Part shown: piece by piece, positions 24,163 through 34,250 of the stretch | Position numbering within the stretch: the first letter of the stretch is position 1 | Layout: each line of letters opens with the position of its first letter | From: Bryum argenteum | Lineage: Eukaryota > Streptophyta > Bryopsida > Bryales > Bryaceae | Assembly: GCA_037043015.1 (NCBI GenBank) | Contig: CM073330.1 | Location: 14,154,512-14,218,511 of the forward strand | Direction of reading: 5' to 3' | DNA length: 64,000 nt | The notes under the pieces: generated by a model | Told to the model about the DNA's origin: nothing | Databases searched by the model: none | Seen by the model: only the letters and a program-made list of their open reading frames with translations | Program-made: the position numbers and the translations under genes

Positions 24163-25405
24163 TCAATTGGCATAGCAAAGAGCGCAAATTCTAAAATGCT
24201 CCGGTTTATTGAATGCGGTGCATTGTTGATCAAACGCGCTTCTCCAAACTTTAGGCGCGAATACGATCTCCCGATAAGGCATCGGATAGTCCTTGTTGCT
24301 TCCTGCGCCGATAGGTAATAACAAAGTCAAATCGCGACAACGACATATTCCACCGAGCAGACGTCGATTCAAGACTCGAGCCGACATAAAGTACTCCAAA
24401 TTCTTGTGATCCGTGTATACGGTCACCTGGATGTCTGCAGCGCCGAGAAAAGTGTCGCCACTCTTGGAAGGAATCTACTATGGCAAGAAGTTCCTTATCG
24501 TGGATTTCATAATTGATTTCAAAGAAGAAAAAACTTTCGAGAATAGAACGCCACCTGGATGAAGCTTCCCGTCCCACGTCCATCTCAAAGAAAGTACGGC
24601 TCCCAAAGAAAAATCGAAGCATCGGTCTCCAAATAGAAGGCCTTTGTAAAGTCGGGATGTACCAAGTTGGGAGCTGTGATAAATGCCATCTTGAGGTCTT
24701 GGAATGCCTTTTTTCTGCTTGAGGTCCCCATTCGAGCTTGTCCTTACAAGTCAACCGAGTGAAGACAATGGCGACTCGAGAATAATTTTGATGAAGATTC
24801 GATAGAAGTTAAGAAATCCAAGAAAACATTGTACGTCTCTAACCGTCTTCGAACCTCCCATAATACAATTGCTTCCACCTTCTTAGGGTCCCTTCTTCAA
24901 GCCGTCAGTAGTTGCAATGAACCCTAAAAACTCCATCTCGGTTTGGTGGAATAGGCACTTCTCCAACTTGGCGTAGAGTCCTCGTTCGTAGTTTCTCGAG
25001 GACCAAACGAACGCGCTTCTCGTGCTTCTTCTTCGTTTTTGGAAAATATCGTGGATGTCATCCGGGATAGATGACAACAAAGTCGTCGAGTGCTCCCCGA
25101 AAGATGTCATTCATCATGTGTTGGAAAACAAATGAAAGATTGGTAAGGCCAAAAGGCATTTACATTATATTCAAAATGGCCATACCTTGTGCGAAACGCC
25201 GTCTTCCACTCGTCTCCTTCCTCGATCCGTACGAGGTTGTAAGCTCCCCTCGGATCAATTTTTGTAAAGATCTTTGCACGCCCGAGCCGCTCCAAGAGAC
25301 CGAAATCGAGGGTAACGGATAACGATTTTTCTTAGTTACCTTGCTTGGGGCCTCGATAGTCCACGCACATTCGTTAAGTGAGCCATCCTTCTTCTTTACA
25401 AACAA
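24163..25405 (-). pseudogene. Chromo-2 reverse transcriptase and RNase H
   Basis: RT begins FVKKKDGSL (about 25,400), continues [29 protein letters not shown] and [14 protein letters not shown]; the catalytic YxDD region (about 25,050-25,070) has an extra base. RNase H follows: NYEIHDKELLAIVDSFQEWR near 24,500 and VYTDHKNLEYFMSARVLNRR near 24,420. The frame changes several times. Confidence 0.75.
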
Positions 25406-25484
25406 GATCGGTGCCCACCGGGCGACTTTGAATGACGAATGAAGTTCTTCGCTAGATTCTCGTCAATGTCTTTTCGCAGCTCCG

Positions 25485-26211
25485 CTAACTCCGTTTGAGA
25501 GAGATTATAGATTGGGCCAAAAGGCGGTTGTTGCTTCCTTCTTGCGGTCTCTGGCATACCGTATGGCCGATGCTTTCGGTAGTATGTCCGCGTTCTTCTT
25601 CAAAACACGTCCTCAAAATCCTCAGATTGCTTCCTGTATGCTTGCCGTCGAACTCTTCTCCGTCTTTAGTTGAAATGCATAGATGACAAAGGTGTTGCTT
25701 CTTTGGATGATCGTCTGAACGCCCTTGCTCCAATAAACAATGGTTTCCTATCTTGGGATGTCTACTAGGTTGGCTCTTGGAATGTTCTTTGGAAAAAGTC
25801 ATTTTCCGCAACTTCCAATCTATGGTAGGGTTATGTTGTTCTAACCAAGAGAGACCTAGGATGACAGGGGTTTGACGGGGTTCTAATGACATTAAAAACG
25901 ACGTAACTACTATGGTCCTTAAACGCCGCCTCTAGGTAGTCTGCGATTCACGGGGTGACACCGCCAGACAATAGAGGTCGTCCATCTATCACCTCTACAT
26001 AAACAGTTTGGACTTACATTGCATTTAGACGAATCTTGTGGCGCTTAAGAAATTCTTCATCTAAAAACAAGTAGATGCTCCCGAATCTAATAGAGCTAAA
26101 GTTTTGTGTTTTTGAGGACCAAGAGACAAGGAATTGTAAAACAACGGGCGGGTTGGAATGAGAGAAGAGGAACACGATTGTTGTTGTGGCATTGAATCGT
26201 CCAAACCGCAT
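25485..26211 (-). pseudogene. Chromo-2 aspartic protease
   Basis: The catalytic ALLDSGAS motif is readable at about 26,070-26,095 in a frame offset from the surrounding open frame, followed by FLDEEFLKRHKIRLNAM and, after another frame change, PVILGLSWLEQHNPTIDW near 25,850. These are the protease and post-protease landmarks of Ty3/gypsy polyproteins. Confidence 0.7.
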
Positions 26212-26298
26212 GGTTCCTCAGAATGGGCATCGTCGTTTTCCGGATCCGCACTCCTAGTCTTAACAATGCGCCGGTTACGCTTCTTGGGGCAATTTCAA

Positions 26299-27117
26299 CC
26301 TTGTGGCCTTCTTCTCCGCAGATAAAAGAGTCCTTCTTCCATACGCCGTTCTTCTCTTCCGGAGTAAGAGCTCCGACACGCGTGCGCGTCGATTTGCGTA
26401 TGGCTTCGCCTCGAATGAGAACTCAAATTGTTTGCCAACATACTCGTGGTGTAGCGACTCGTTTGGTATTTTGGGCGCGCTGTCTTGACGACGACGCTGG
26501 AATAAACGGTTTGTCGCACTTTATAGCTTGGTTAATGGCTTCGTTGAGCGTTTGCGGATCGGGGAAGAGATAAAAGTAAGTCCTTCACATCATCCTCAAA
26601 CCCCAATAAAACGACTCACCGATGCTTCTTCGCCCCAATTGATGTCACTAGCCATTGTCTAAAAATCCGATCGTGAAGCGATGCAGAGCGCATTCCTTGT
26701 CGTAGCGATCGGATCTTTGTTGTAGCCCATCGGACCTTGTCATGTTCACAAATGCTTCGCAAATGCCTCCAAGAACGCCTCAAAGTTGCTTCAAGATTGG
26801 CGATCGTTTACCGAACAAGGGGCAAAACCACAACAAAGTTTGCCCTCGTAGTTAGAGTTCCAACAAGTCCAACACGCGCCTCCTCCGTCGGATGTCGTTC
26901 AGTTTGTAAAAATCATTATCAACTTGATTTGGTTGACAAAACCTCGAAACTTGGAACGCGTTCCGTCGAACTTCTTGTCGGGAAGACTAACTCTAGGCTC
27001 CTTCCGTTGTTGAATCATTGGGTTTTGTTGAACCAAAGGTGTAGTCGCCTCCTCCGGTGTAGTTGCTGCGAGACTCGGTGAATCCTGGATGATGTAATCC
27101 CGGATGCTTTCCGTCAT
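26299..27117 (-). pseudogene. Chromo-2 gag and zinc knuckle
   Basis: The frame at 27,117-26,899 carries the start of a gag-like capsid region (KKFDGTRSKFRGFVNQI). Further blocks follow in other frames, including INQAIKCDKPF near 26,520 and a nucleocapsid knuckle remnant (FICGEEGHKVE, near 26,320-26,290). Gag forms the retrotransposon particle and the knuckle binds its RNA. Frameshifts break it repeatedly. Confidence 0.65.
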
Positions 27118-27568
27118 TGTGAAGTCTTGCCATGGCTCCTTCTATCTCCGCTTGTCTATGTGATAATGCAGCAAAGAGCGCTCATGATGGCGTCCAATTT
27201 GGATTCCAAATTTTCACCCATACTAACGTCTTGATCTTTGACTAAATCTACGAAAGAAAAGAAAAAAATTGACAAGAGAACAATATTGGTTTAGAGGAGG
27301 GTAATCCGCAACCTCTAAAACACTAGCACACTTTCGAGAAGAGGGGTAATCCACTCTCTAACAAGAAGGGACTAACTCGATATTTGTGAGAAGGTAGTCT
27401 CGACAAACTGTCGAGGGGCGGAAATGTATGATAAGAATATGTGGAAACTAACAAGAACTCGACAGAGCTTGAATTAACAAGAAGAGTACACGAACAACAA
27501 CAAGAGAGATGAGCTAGAGCTCCAAGAGATGCGTTGTCGAGACCGAGGCTGCCCTCACCTCGACTCCT

Positions 27569-27576
27569 ATATATAC
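27569..27576 (-). promoter_or_regulatory. TATA box of the Chromo-2 5' LTR
   Basis: TATATATA just downstream (minus strand) of the HSE array; the copy in the other LTR is at 21,876-21,883. Transcription should start about 25-30 bp further, near 27,540. Confidence 0.65.
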
Positions 27577-27585
27577 TAGCTAAGA

Positions 27586-27765
27586 AGAAGGTTCTCCAGA
27601 ACCTTCCTTAACCTAGGACTTTCTAGGACCTTCCAAGAACTTCCAAGACCTTCCAGAAGCTTCCAGGGCCTTCCGGAAACTTCAAGGACCTTCCAAAAAC
27701 TTCCAGAGACTTCCAGGAACTTCCAGAAGTTTCCGGAAGCTTCTAGAACCTTCTAGAACCTTCCT
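27586..27765 (-). promoter_or_regulatory. Array of heat-shock elements in the Chromo-2 5' LTR
   Basis: TTC trinucleotides recur every 10 bp without a break from 27,621 to 27,763 (fifteen in phase). Where the intervening half-site is GAA they form perfect nGAAnnTTCn elements; from 27,736 to 27,763 six alternate units follow each other (GAAgcTTCtaGAAccTTC and on). This is the binding pattern of trimeric heat-shock factor. The array lies about 20-190 bp upstream of the TATA box in transcriptional direction. That the pattern is present is seen directly; heat inducibility is inferred. Confidence 0.75.
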
Positions 27766-27857
27766 AAGTTGTCTACCTAGTACGTGGCCGTGACACAGGG
27801 AATCTTCAAGGAATCTTCAAGGAATCTTCTAGGGAATCTTCAGAGAATATTTTAGAA

Positions 27858-27875
27858 GAACCTTCTAGAAACTTC
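27858..27875 (-). promoter_or_regulatory. Perfect four-unit heat-shock element, 5' LTR
   Basis: GAAccTTCtaGAAacTTC: four inverted half-sites with exact 2-bp gaps, near the 5' edge of the LTR. The identical element is present in the 3' LTR at about 22,165-22,182. Confidence 0.8.
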
Positions 27876-27924
27876 TTGTGTATGTCCGTGACAAAGAGTT
27901 GACTGAGAGGTGTTGCTTTTTGAG

Positions 27925-28632
27925 ATGGAGAACACCCAGATGATCGATGATGAGATCTTGCAGCAGCAGCAGCAGGCGCAAGGAGAAATTACGGCGGAAG
28001 ACTATCAACAGAGATCGTGAGGTTGCGCACACACACCAAGCTTTCTCGCCAGTTCGAGAAGTTGGCTATCGAAGACTTGGTTGCACAACATCGCAGGTGG
28101 TGGCTCCAAAGGCCGGACAATTCACGAGTTTAGGAGGTCCGTCTTCATCGCGAGATGATGCCGCAATCGATGCAAAGAAACAATATGGAGGAATCGCCGT
28201 CGCATTGCAAGCGATTGCCGATATTTCAAAGTTTGACGGAGTCGCAAGAGCTACCCGATATGGAAGGTCGAAGCGGATAACAAGCTTCAATTGATGGAGT
28301 CAGATTTGGTACACCTCAAGATCAAGCCGCATACTTGTTTTCGAGGATGGGCGCGAAGGCGCGAGATGATGGTAGTATCTTTCTACCAAAATCAACGTGG
28401 TTGCAATGCGGCGACTTTTATTCAACATCTTGACAAATTTACATCGACCCGAATGCAAAGAATAAGCGTTGAATCGGCTTCAAGCAATGAAGCGGGGGTA
28501 GGAAGTCATTCGCAACATTTCTTGCCCAAGTTTGAGAAGGAGCTTGGTGAGAGTCAACTTACCATGGTTCCGGATATGGTGAAGATAGGATATCTTCGCG
28601 GTGCTCTCAACTCGAGAGATGCAACGCGATGA
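27925..28632 (+). pseudogene. Gypsy-1 gag
   Basis: Starts ATGGAGAACACCCAG with a poly-Gln run, hits a stop at 28,018, then continues in other frames. The conserved gag segment FLPKFEKELGESQLTMVPDM followed by VKIGYLRGALNS is readable at 28,519-28,615. A nucleocapsid-like FLCLKRDHRVK lies near 28,880-28,910 next to a T tract that may have replaced the first Cys codon. Confidence 0.7.
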
Positions 28633-29109
28633 TGATTGGACCTATGACGTACATCGATTATGGTATGTTTGTCCAAGCTTTGTTGGCGGTCGGCTCTCAA
28701 CTTGATTGCTTGCAATATCGGAAAAGGTCGTCGCGACTCCGATCGCGACATCAAATCGCGTATGGCCGATGGAGATGAGATGGATTGGATGCCTCGATCC
28801 AAATAAGCAAGCTTCAAGACGCGTCGACTTTGGAGGAACAACAACGGTGTCGCTAAGAGGGACGCCGTTTTTTTTTTTATGTTTGAAGCGAGACCACCGC
28901 GTCAAATGATTGCTCATCCAAGCAAGTGAAGGCAATGAGAAGAAGAAGAAAGAAAGCGCGGACAAAACTTCGATAGTGCGCGCAGTGAGAAAGAAGAAGC
29001 AATGTCAAGATAGAGGAGGTCAAAGAGATGGAGAGTTGTGACTACGATGTAGAGTCGGAAAACGAGCAGCGACCTCGGCATAAGACTCGATCGGAGGCGT
29101 GGAGGTAGG

Positions 29110-29751
29110 TTGTCAAAGTTGAAGAATCTAGGAGATGAACTTTTAGACACGGGTGGTATGTATGTTGATGTTTTAATAAACTCAACTATATCTACTCGTG
29201 CTTTGTGTGATTCTGGATGCCAATGCTTTCAATGCTTTGCAATGTATGCAGCAATTTGTTCGACGGAGAGGGTTGGATCGTCATCTATTCAACCTAGATC
29301 TTTGGAGCAAGTTACGACAATGAAGAAGCGGCCTATGATTTGCCAAATTGCAAATTATATGGCCGATATTGATGGTATGGAGGAGAAGATTGTTGCCTAT
29401 GTTATTCCAGGACAGATAGATGATATAATCTTGGGAAAAGGTTGAATGGAGCGACATGATGCAAGTGTTCGACCTGCTAAAGAAGAGGTTTGCATTCGAA
29501 AACCTTTCAAGATGATTGTGAAGACTCAACCGATTACGTTGGAGCCAATGCAAGAGATACGTGCATCAGTGATTCAAACTTTGCAGAGAAGCGGTGAACC
29601 AGTAGAAGTTTTTAGTGCCAGCTTGGTTGACATCCAGAAGGCACTACAACAGAAGGTGTATAGGGACCCGACACAACATGCTCCCCGATCGCTCATGCCA
29701 TTATTGACGCTTTTAATCGACAAAATGCAAAGTCGTTGCCCCCGCAGATAG
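29110..29751 (+). pseudogene. Gypsy-1 protease region
   Basis: ALCDSGCQ at about 29,197-29,221 matches the aspartic protease Asp-Ser-Gly motif, followed by VIPGQIDDIILGKGW, the usual post-protease strand. Two stops interrupt the frame (29,443 and 29,749). Confidence 0.65.
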
Positions 29752-29793
29752 AAAGGGGTTGATCACGAGATCAATCTTATTGAAGGAAGACTA

Positions 29794-30480
29794 ATGATGA
29801 CATCCCCGCCATGCCACTTGTATCGGATGTCCAAGGATCAATTATTAGTTTTGCGCAAGACCCTTACGGAGTTGTTGGATAATGGATTTATTCGCGTAAG
29901 TAATTCACCCGCAGCCATCCGTCATATTTGTGAAGAAACCTGGCGGAGGATTGCGATTCTCGTGTTGACTATCGGCGATTGAACGAGATGAGTCGGAAGG
30001 ACAAATTTATCCGATTCCGCGCATTGATGAGACGTTAAGATCCATTCTTTGCAACCAAATATATCTCCAAGTTGATGTAATCTCTGCGTTTCACCGGATA
30101 CGTGTGAAAGAAGGTGACGAGTGGAAGACGGCGTTCAAAACACGCTTTGGCTTATATGAGTGGTTGGTCACACCGTTTGGACTAACGGGCGCACTCAGAA
30201 CTTTTCAATGATATATCAATTGGATACTTCGCGATTTAATTGGATATATCTTTGCTCCGCATATATTGATGACGTGGTGATCTATAGTGATACTCAAAAA
30301 GAACATCGTGATGCGATTCTCGGGATCATCCGTAAAAGCTTGCTAACGCAGGGCTTCAACTTGATTTTGATAAGAGCGAGTTTGAAGCGGGCACTATTAA
30401 GATCTTGGATATTTGGTGAAGACCGGTTGGGGTTTGCGGTGATCCAAAGAAAAAACTTGAGGCAATTCGTCAATGGGAGC
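29794..30480 (+). pseudogene. Gypsy-1 reverse transcriptase
   Basis: Blocks in order: LRKTLTELLDNGFIRVSNSP, DYRRLNEMSRKD, QVDVISAFHRIRVKEGDEWK, TPFGLTGALRTFQ (followed by a stop), and the intact catalytic YIDDVVIYSD, with TATATTGATGAC at 30,262-30,273. Frame changes occur near 29,930, 30,060, 30,200 and 30,350. Confidence 0.75.
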
Positions 30481-31558
30481 CGCCGACAAAAAAGTGAAAG
30501 GAGTTCGTGGATTTTTAGGTTTCTGCAATTATTATCGACAATTCATAGATGGATATTCTAACATTGCAGAACCTCTTACTCGACTAACGCGGAAAGATCA
30601 ACCTTTCCATTGGACATCGAAATGTCAACATGCCTTTGATCGATTGAAGGAGGCATTAATTCATGCACCGGTGCTCGTTAAATGGACTCCAGGTTTGGAA
30701 ATAACCATTGAATGTGATTCCTCTGGTTATGCTGTTGGTGGCACCTTAATGCAAAAGGTGGACGGACTTTGGCATGCGCTTGCTTATTTCTCGAAGAAAC
30801 ACAGTCCAGCGGAGTCCAATTATCCGATTCATGACAAGGAAATGCTAGCGGTTGTACATTGCATCCGCGAGTGGCGTACATTACTTGTTGGCCAACATTT
30901 TGAAGTGAGTTCAGATCATCGCAATTTGGCTTATTTTCAGAAGAAGCAACATTTGAGCGAGAGGCAAATGCGTTGGGCCTACGAGTTGAATGATTTTGAC
31001 TTTGAGATCGTGCACAAGCCTGGCAAGGATCAAGTTCAATCGGATGCACTTTCTCGTCGGGAACAAGATCTTCCCCAACACGCAGATGATGATCGAATCA
31101 TGAATCGATATCATCAGCTTTTGGACGGAGATGATGGCGCTTTGAAGGTTGTCGCTAAATCCGCATGGATCACAGATGGTGATGCGGATTCGCAGAAAGA
31201 GACTCGCCTTTCTGAGTCGATAATGACCCCACGTCCCATATGTCCATTTATTGACGCAGAGATGATTGCATATGGGATGTTGCCATGCAAACAAATCATC
31301 GTTATTGGAAGATGCGAAAGGCGGTTATGGATGGTGGCGCGCCGACTACCTAAAGAATGGGGCTTACCTATCACGATTAGTGAGTGTTCAGAGATTCGGT
31401 CTCATCGATTGCGTTGGCGTGGACGAATATGGATTCCGGCGCACGAACCTCTTCGGACGCGTTTGATCCAATCTACTCATGATTCACCACTAGCGGGACA
31501 TCCAGGTCGTGAGGGTGCGCGTGACTTGATTGCACGTGAATATACGTGGCCTGGTTGA
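30473..31558 (+). pseudogene. Gypsy-1 RNase H and integrase N-terminus
   Basis: A 361-codon open stretch, the longest intact piece of the element. Thumb region VRGFLGFCNYYRQFIDGYS, RNase H landmarks IECDSSGYAVGG, YPIHDKEMLAVV, SSDHRNLAYF and the end KDQVQSDALSRRE, then the integrase His pair region STHDSPLAGHPGREGARDLI. It ends at a stop in TWPG*. The left-arm copy is the reverse complement from within RNase H onward. Confidence 0.8.
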
Positions 31559-32421
31559 CACAAGATGTTCGGAGATTTGTGCGGGCGCAACGTGTGTGGA
31601 AAATCGAAGATTTGGCGGGAAGCGAGCGAGAGTTGCTAAAACCTTTGCCAATTCCGCACGGATTTGACCGAGCTCTCTATTGATTTTATTACCGGATTGG
31701 CACCAAGTAGCGGCATCGCAAAAAATATCATGGTTGTGACGGACCCGTTTGTCCAAATCTATCATTCTTTGTGCCTATGAAGACAATTCGTGCACTTGAT
31801 GTGGCTCACAAACTTTTAGAGCAAGTTTTTCAAGATCACGGATTGCCTGCTGCGCAGCAATTGTGTCGGATCGTGGTAGTCAATTTGTTAGTCCGCTTTG
31901 GGACGTATATGCAGATTGATGAAGATTACGCGTCGGTTGTCGGCGACTTTCCATCCGGAGACAGATGGTGCAACAGAGAGGCGAATCAAGAGCTTGAAAC
32001 ATATCTTCGTATTTTCACGACATTTGAGCAAGAAGATTGGGCTTTTCAGTTGCCGATCGCGATGATGGCGTTGAATAATCGTGTGTCGCAGTCTATAGGT
32101 ATGTCTGCATTTTTTATGACTCACGGTTATCATCATTCGGTCATGAATATTACTATACCCGAGGAGGGAGGTTCTTCGTTGTCACCGGCGGAAAAAGGAC
32201 GCAAGCTTGTTGAGCACTGGCGTAATTCAAGTGAACTGGCAACAACGGCAATGGCCATTGCGCAAGAGACTCAAGAACGCTACCAAATACACGACGCCGG
32301 CCGGTGGCGGGATTTTCGTCCGGGTGATCGTGTGTGGTTGAAGTTGAAGAACATCAACACGTCCCGCCAATCAAGAAGCTTGATTGGATTGCTCTTCCTT
32401 ATCGTGTATTGGAGTGCGTGA
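31559..32421 (+). pseudogene. Gypsy-1 integrase core and C-terminus
   Basis: Core start LSIDFITGLAP near 31,670, DRLSKSIILCA near 31,740, VFQDHGLPAA near 31,830, FHPE-like/ANQELETYLR with the catalytic Glu near 31,985, and the C-terminal GPY/F-like region FRPGDRVWLKLKNI near 32,315-32,355. The frame shifts several times before 31,771; from there 216 codons are open. Confidence 0.75.
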
Positions 32422-32604
32422 GGTACACATGCGGTTCGTTTGAATACACCGCCGTATTCATCCTGCTTTTTCATGTGAGTTTAGTGAAGAAGGCGGTGAG
32501 GATCCGTTGCCTTCCCAACTACCTCATGATAATGAGCCCGGTGTTGTTTTGAGCAATCCCGCTTTGAGGCATCCACTAGCGAGACGAGTATCTTTGTTGA
32601 AAGA

Positions 32605-32790
32605 GTGTTGCAACATCGACGTCGTGGGCGCGGTTGGCAACTACTTGTAAAGTGGACAGGATGGCCGGAGCCTACTTGGGAACCTGTTTGCCAATTACAA
32701 AATGTCATGGCCTTAGACGATTACGAGCGCTTGTTGCGCGCGTCTGTCTTGATATTCCTTGGGCACATTCTCTTGTATGACACTTGTTAA
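32605..32790 (+). pseudogene. Gypsy-1 chromodomain
   Basis: LQHRRRGRGWQLLVKWTGWP followed by EPTWEPVCQL and DDYERLL: a complete chromodomain with all aromatic cage-type Trp residues, better preserved than that of Chromo-2. It ends at TAA (32,788). Confidence 0.75.
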
Positions 32791-32826
32791 TTCATCAGCA
32801 CATGAGGAGGAGGAGGAGGAGGCATT

Positions 32827-33110
32827 TGTCATGGGCCAAGGCCTCGTTGATAAGCTCGGATGTTCACTCGCTATTAATTTTATAAATAGAACTTCGGCAG
32901 TAGAGCTAAAGTATAGCCTCGGCAGTAGAGCTAAAGTATAGCCTCGGCAGTAGAGCTAAAGTATAGCCTCGGCAGTAGAGCTAAAGTATAGCCTCGGTAG
33001 TTGAGCCATGAGATTAGTATATAAGGGACTCTTATTCATTGTAAACCTAAGTCTTGGATCAATATATTTCTTTTGTAGTTTTTGCTTGTTTTGACAGCTA
33101 GACTCTTACA
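32827..33110 (+). repeat. Gypsy-1 3' LTR (284 bp)
   Basis: TGTCATGGGCC...CTCTTACA. Preceded by a GGA-repeat purine tract (32,804-32,822). Four 25-bp repeats at 32,895-32,994 lie just upstream of TATATAAGG (33,018-33,026). The next bases (AAAATATCC) begin the LINE. Confidence 0.85.
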
Positions 33111-33248
33111 AAAATATCCACCTGGAATGCAAGTTCACTAAACACGGCTCCCCCTAACCTCTACAAAATCACACTAAATCTCCCGGCAATCATTACAGTC
33201 CAAGAAACAAAACTCACCGCCAACAAATCTACAAAATACATCCAACGC

Positions 33249-34250
33249 ATGCTACCACACTATAAACTAATTTTCAATAACACACATGCACTCACCCGAT
33301 GCATTCAACAACGAATGCCATACACCCCCGCACGAGGAGGCCTCCTCACTCTCATACACCAAAACTACGCTTTTCCGGGAAACATTACAAAAATCCCCAC
33401 CCCGACCACCATATCACCATATCTACAAATTATTCACATAGCAAACAAACCCCTCACCCCATGGTTACTCATTCACTTATACATGCCTTCTCACCCCACA
33501 GACATAGGTTTAATCCCCCTAATTCAACAAACAATCACCACCCAAATACAAACACACCCTAACCACATCCATATTTTATGCGGAGACTTTAACAGAGATA
33601 TTGCCTTAAACGGTAGACAGAACGCACACAACACCACACCACCACAAGACGAAGACCACCAATGGCGTGCATTCACAGACAACCTTAATCTCACATATAT
33701 TCCCACAAATAGCCCATTCTCCAGACAAGGAGGCCATAACTATACCGAAACGAGTCTTATCGATGGTTATTACATTACCTCCACAAACAACCATCTTTTC
33801 ACATCTACAACCAACCACACCCTAGAATTAAACTCCGACCATTCCCCCGTATCCCTCCATATTCCCCAACAAATACTTATAGCAAGGCCCCCATCAATAA
33901 CGGTCCCAAAACCCCCACGCATTCTTAACCCCATCCCCCAAGTCAACTTAAACACATTTACCACCACATATTTTGAACACAACGCACTCTCCATCAACGA
34001 ACTTACAACAACTTTACGAAAAAGATCAACTCACCCCCACGTAATGGGCCACCGCCGCTTGCACACAATTAGACCATCTCATTCACAGCATCACAGAAAC
34101 ATTACTAACCACATGCTCCGCACCTCCCATCCCCGCCCTCACCGCACAAACCAACCTCCAAGGAGGCTTTCTCCCACGAAAATCACAAAGAGACTGGAAA
34201 AAACACATGTCCACATACCACCTAACCCGAAAAACAATTTATATTACTAA
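33249..34250 (+). pseudogene. LINE endonuclease domain, right copy
   Basis: A 333-codon frame with RGGLLTLIHQNYAF, ILCGDFNRDI, LIDGYYITS and LNSDHSPVSL, the AP-endonuclease landmarks. The frame drifts at about 34,020, where the RT linker continues in another frame (34,207-35,109). Confidence 0.75.

Larger units (their letters stand above)
21736..27893 (-). mobile_element. Chromo-2: Ty3/gypsy chromovirus with heat-shock-element LTRs, 6,158 bp
   Basis: Minus-strand element bounded by two 465-bp LTRs (27,429-27,893 is the 5' LTR, 21,736-22,200 the 3' LTR; TGTCACGG...TTATCA). In transcript order: gag and zinc knuckle (about 27,117-26,300), protease (about 26,100-25,700), RT (about 25,405-24,900), RNase H (about 24,750-24,160), integrase (about 24,130-23,300), chromodomain (23,006-22,755), then a stretch with an unassigned 91-codon frame (22,332-22,607) before the polypurine tract and 3' LTR. 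It is inserted in the Gypsy-1 leader. Frames carry many indels, so this copy looks inactive. Confidence 0.85.
27429..27893 (-). repeat. Chromo-2 5' LTR (465 bp)
   Basis: Same length as the partner LTR at 21,736-22,200 and highly similar, with a handful of substitutions and compensating small indels. Promoter layout on the minus strand: HSE cluster at 27,858-27,875, long HSE array 27,765-27,586, TATA box 27,576-27,569. Confidence 0.9.
21308..33110 (+). mobile_element. Gypsy-1: Ty3/gypsy chromovirus, full length, split by a nested element
   Basis: 5' LTR 21,308-21,541, leader 21,542-21,735, interrupted by Chromo-2 (21,736-27,893), then gag (27,925-28,632), protease (29,110-29,750), RT (29,794-30,480), RNase H and integrase (30,473-32,421), chromodomain (32,605-32,790), purine tract (32,804-32,822) and 3' LTR (32,827-33,110). 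Domain order is the Ty3/gypsy order; the C-terminal chromodomain places it among the chromoviruses. Bases flanking the two LTRs (ggttg left, aaaat right) do not match, so the original target duplication has been lost by rearrangement on the left. I found no obvious match to a tRNA primer-binding site after the 5' LTR. Confidence 0.8.
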
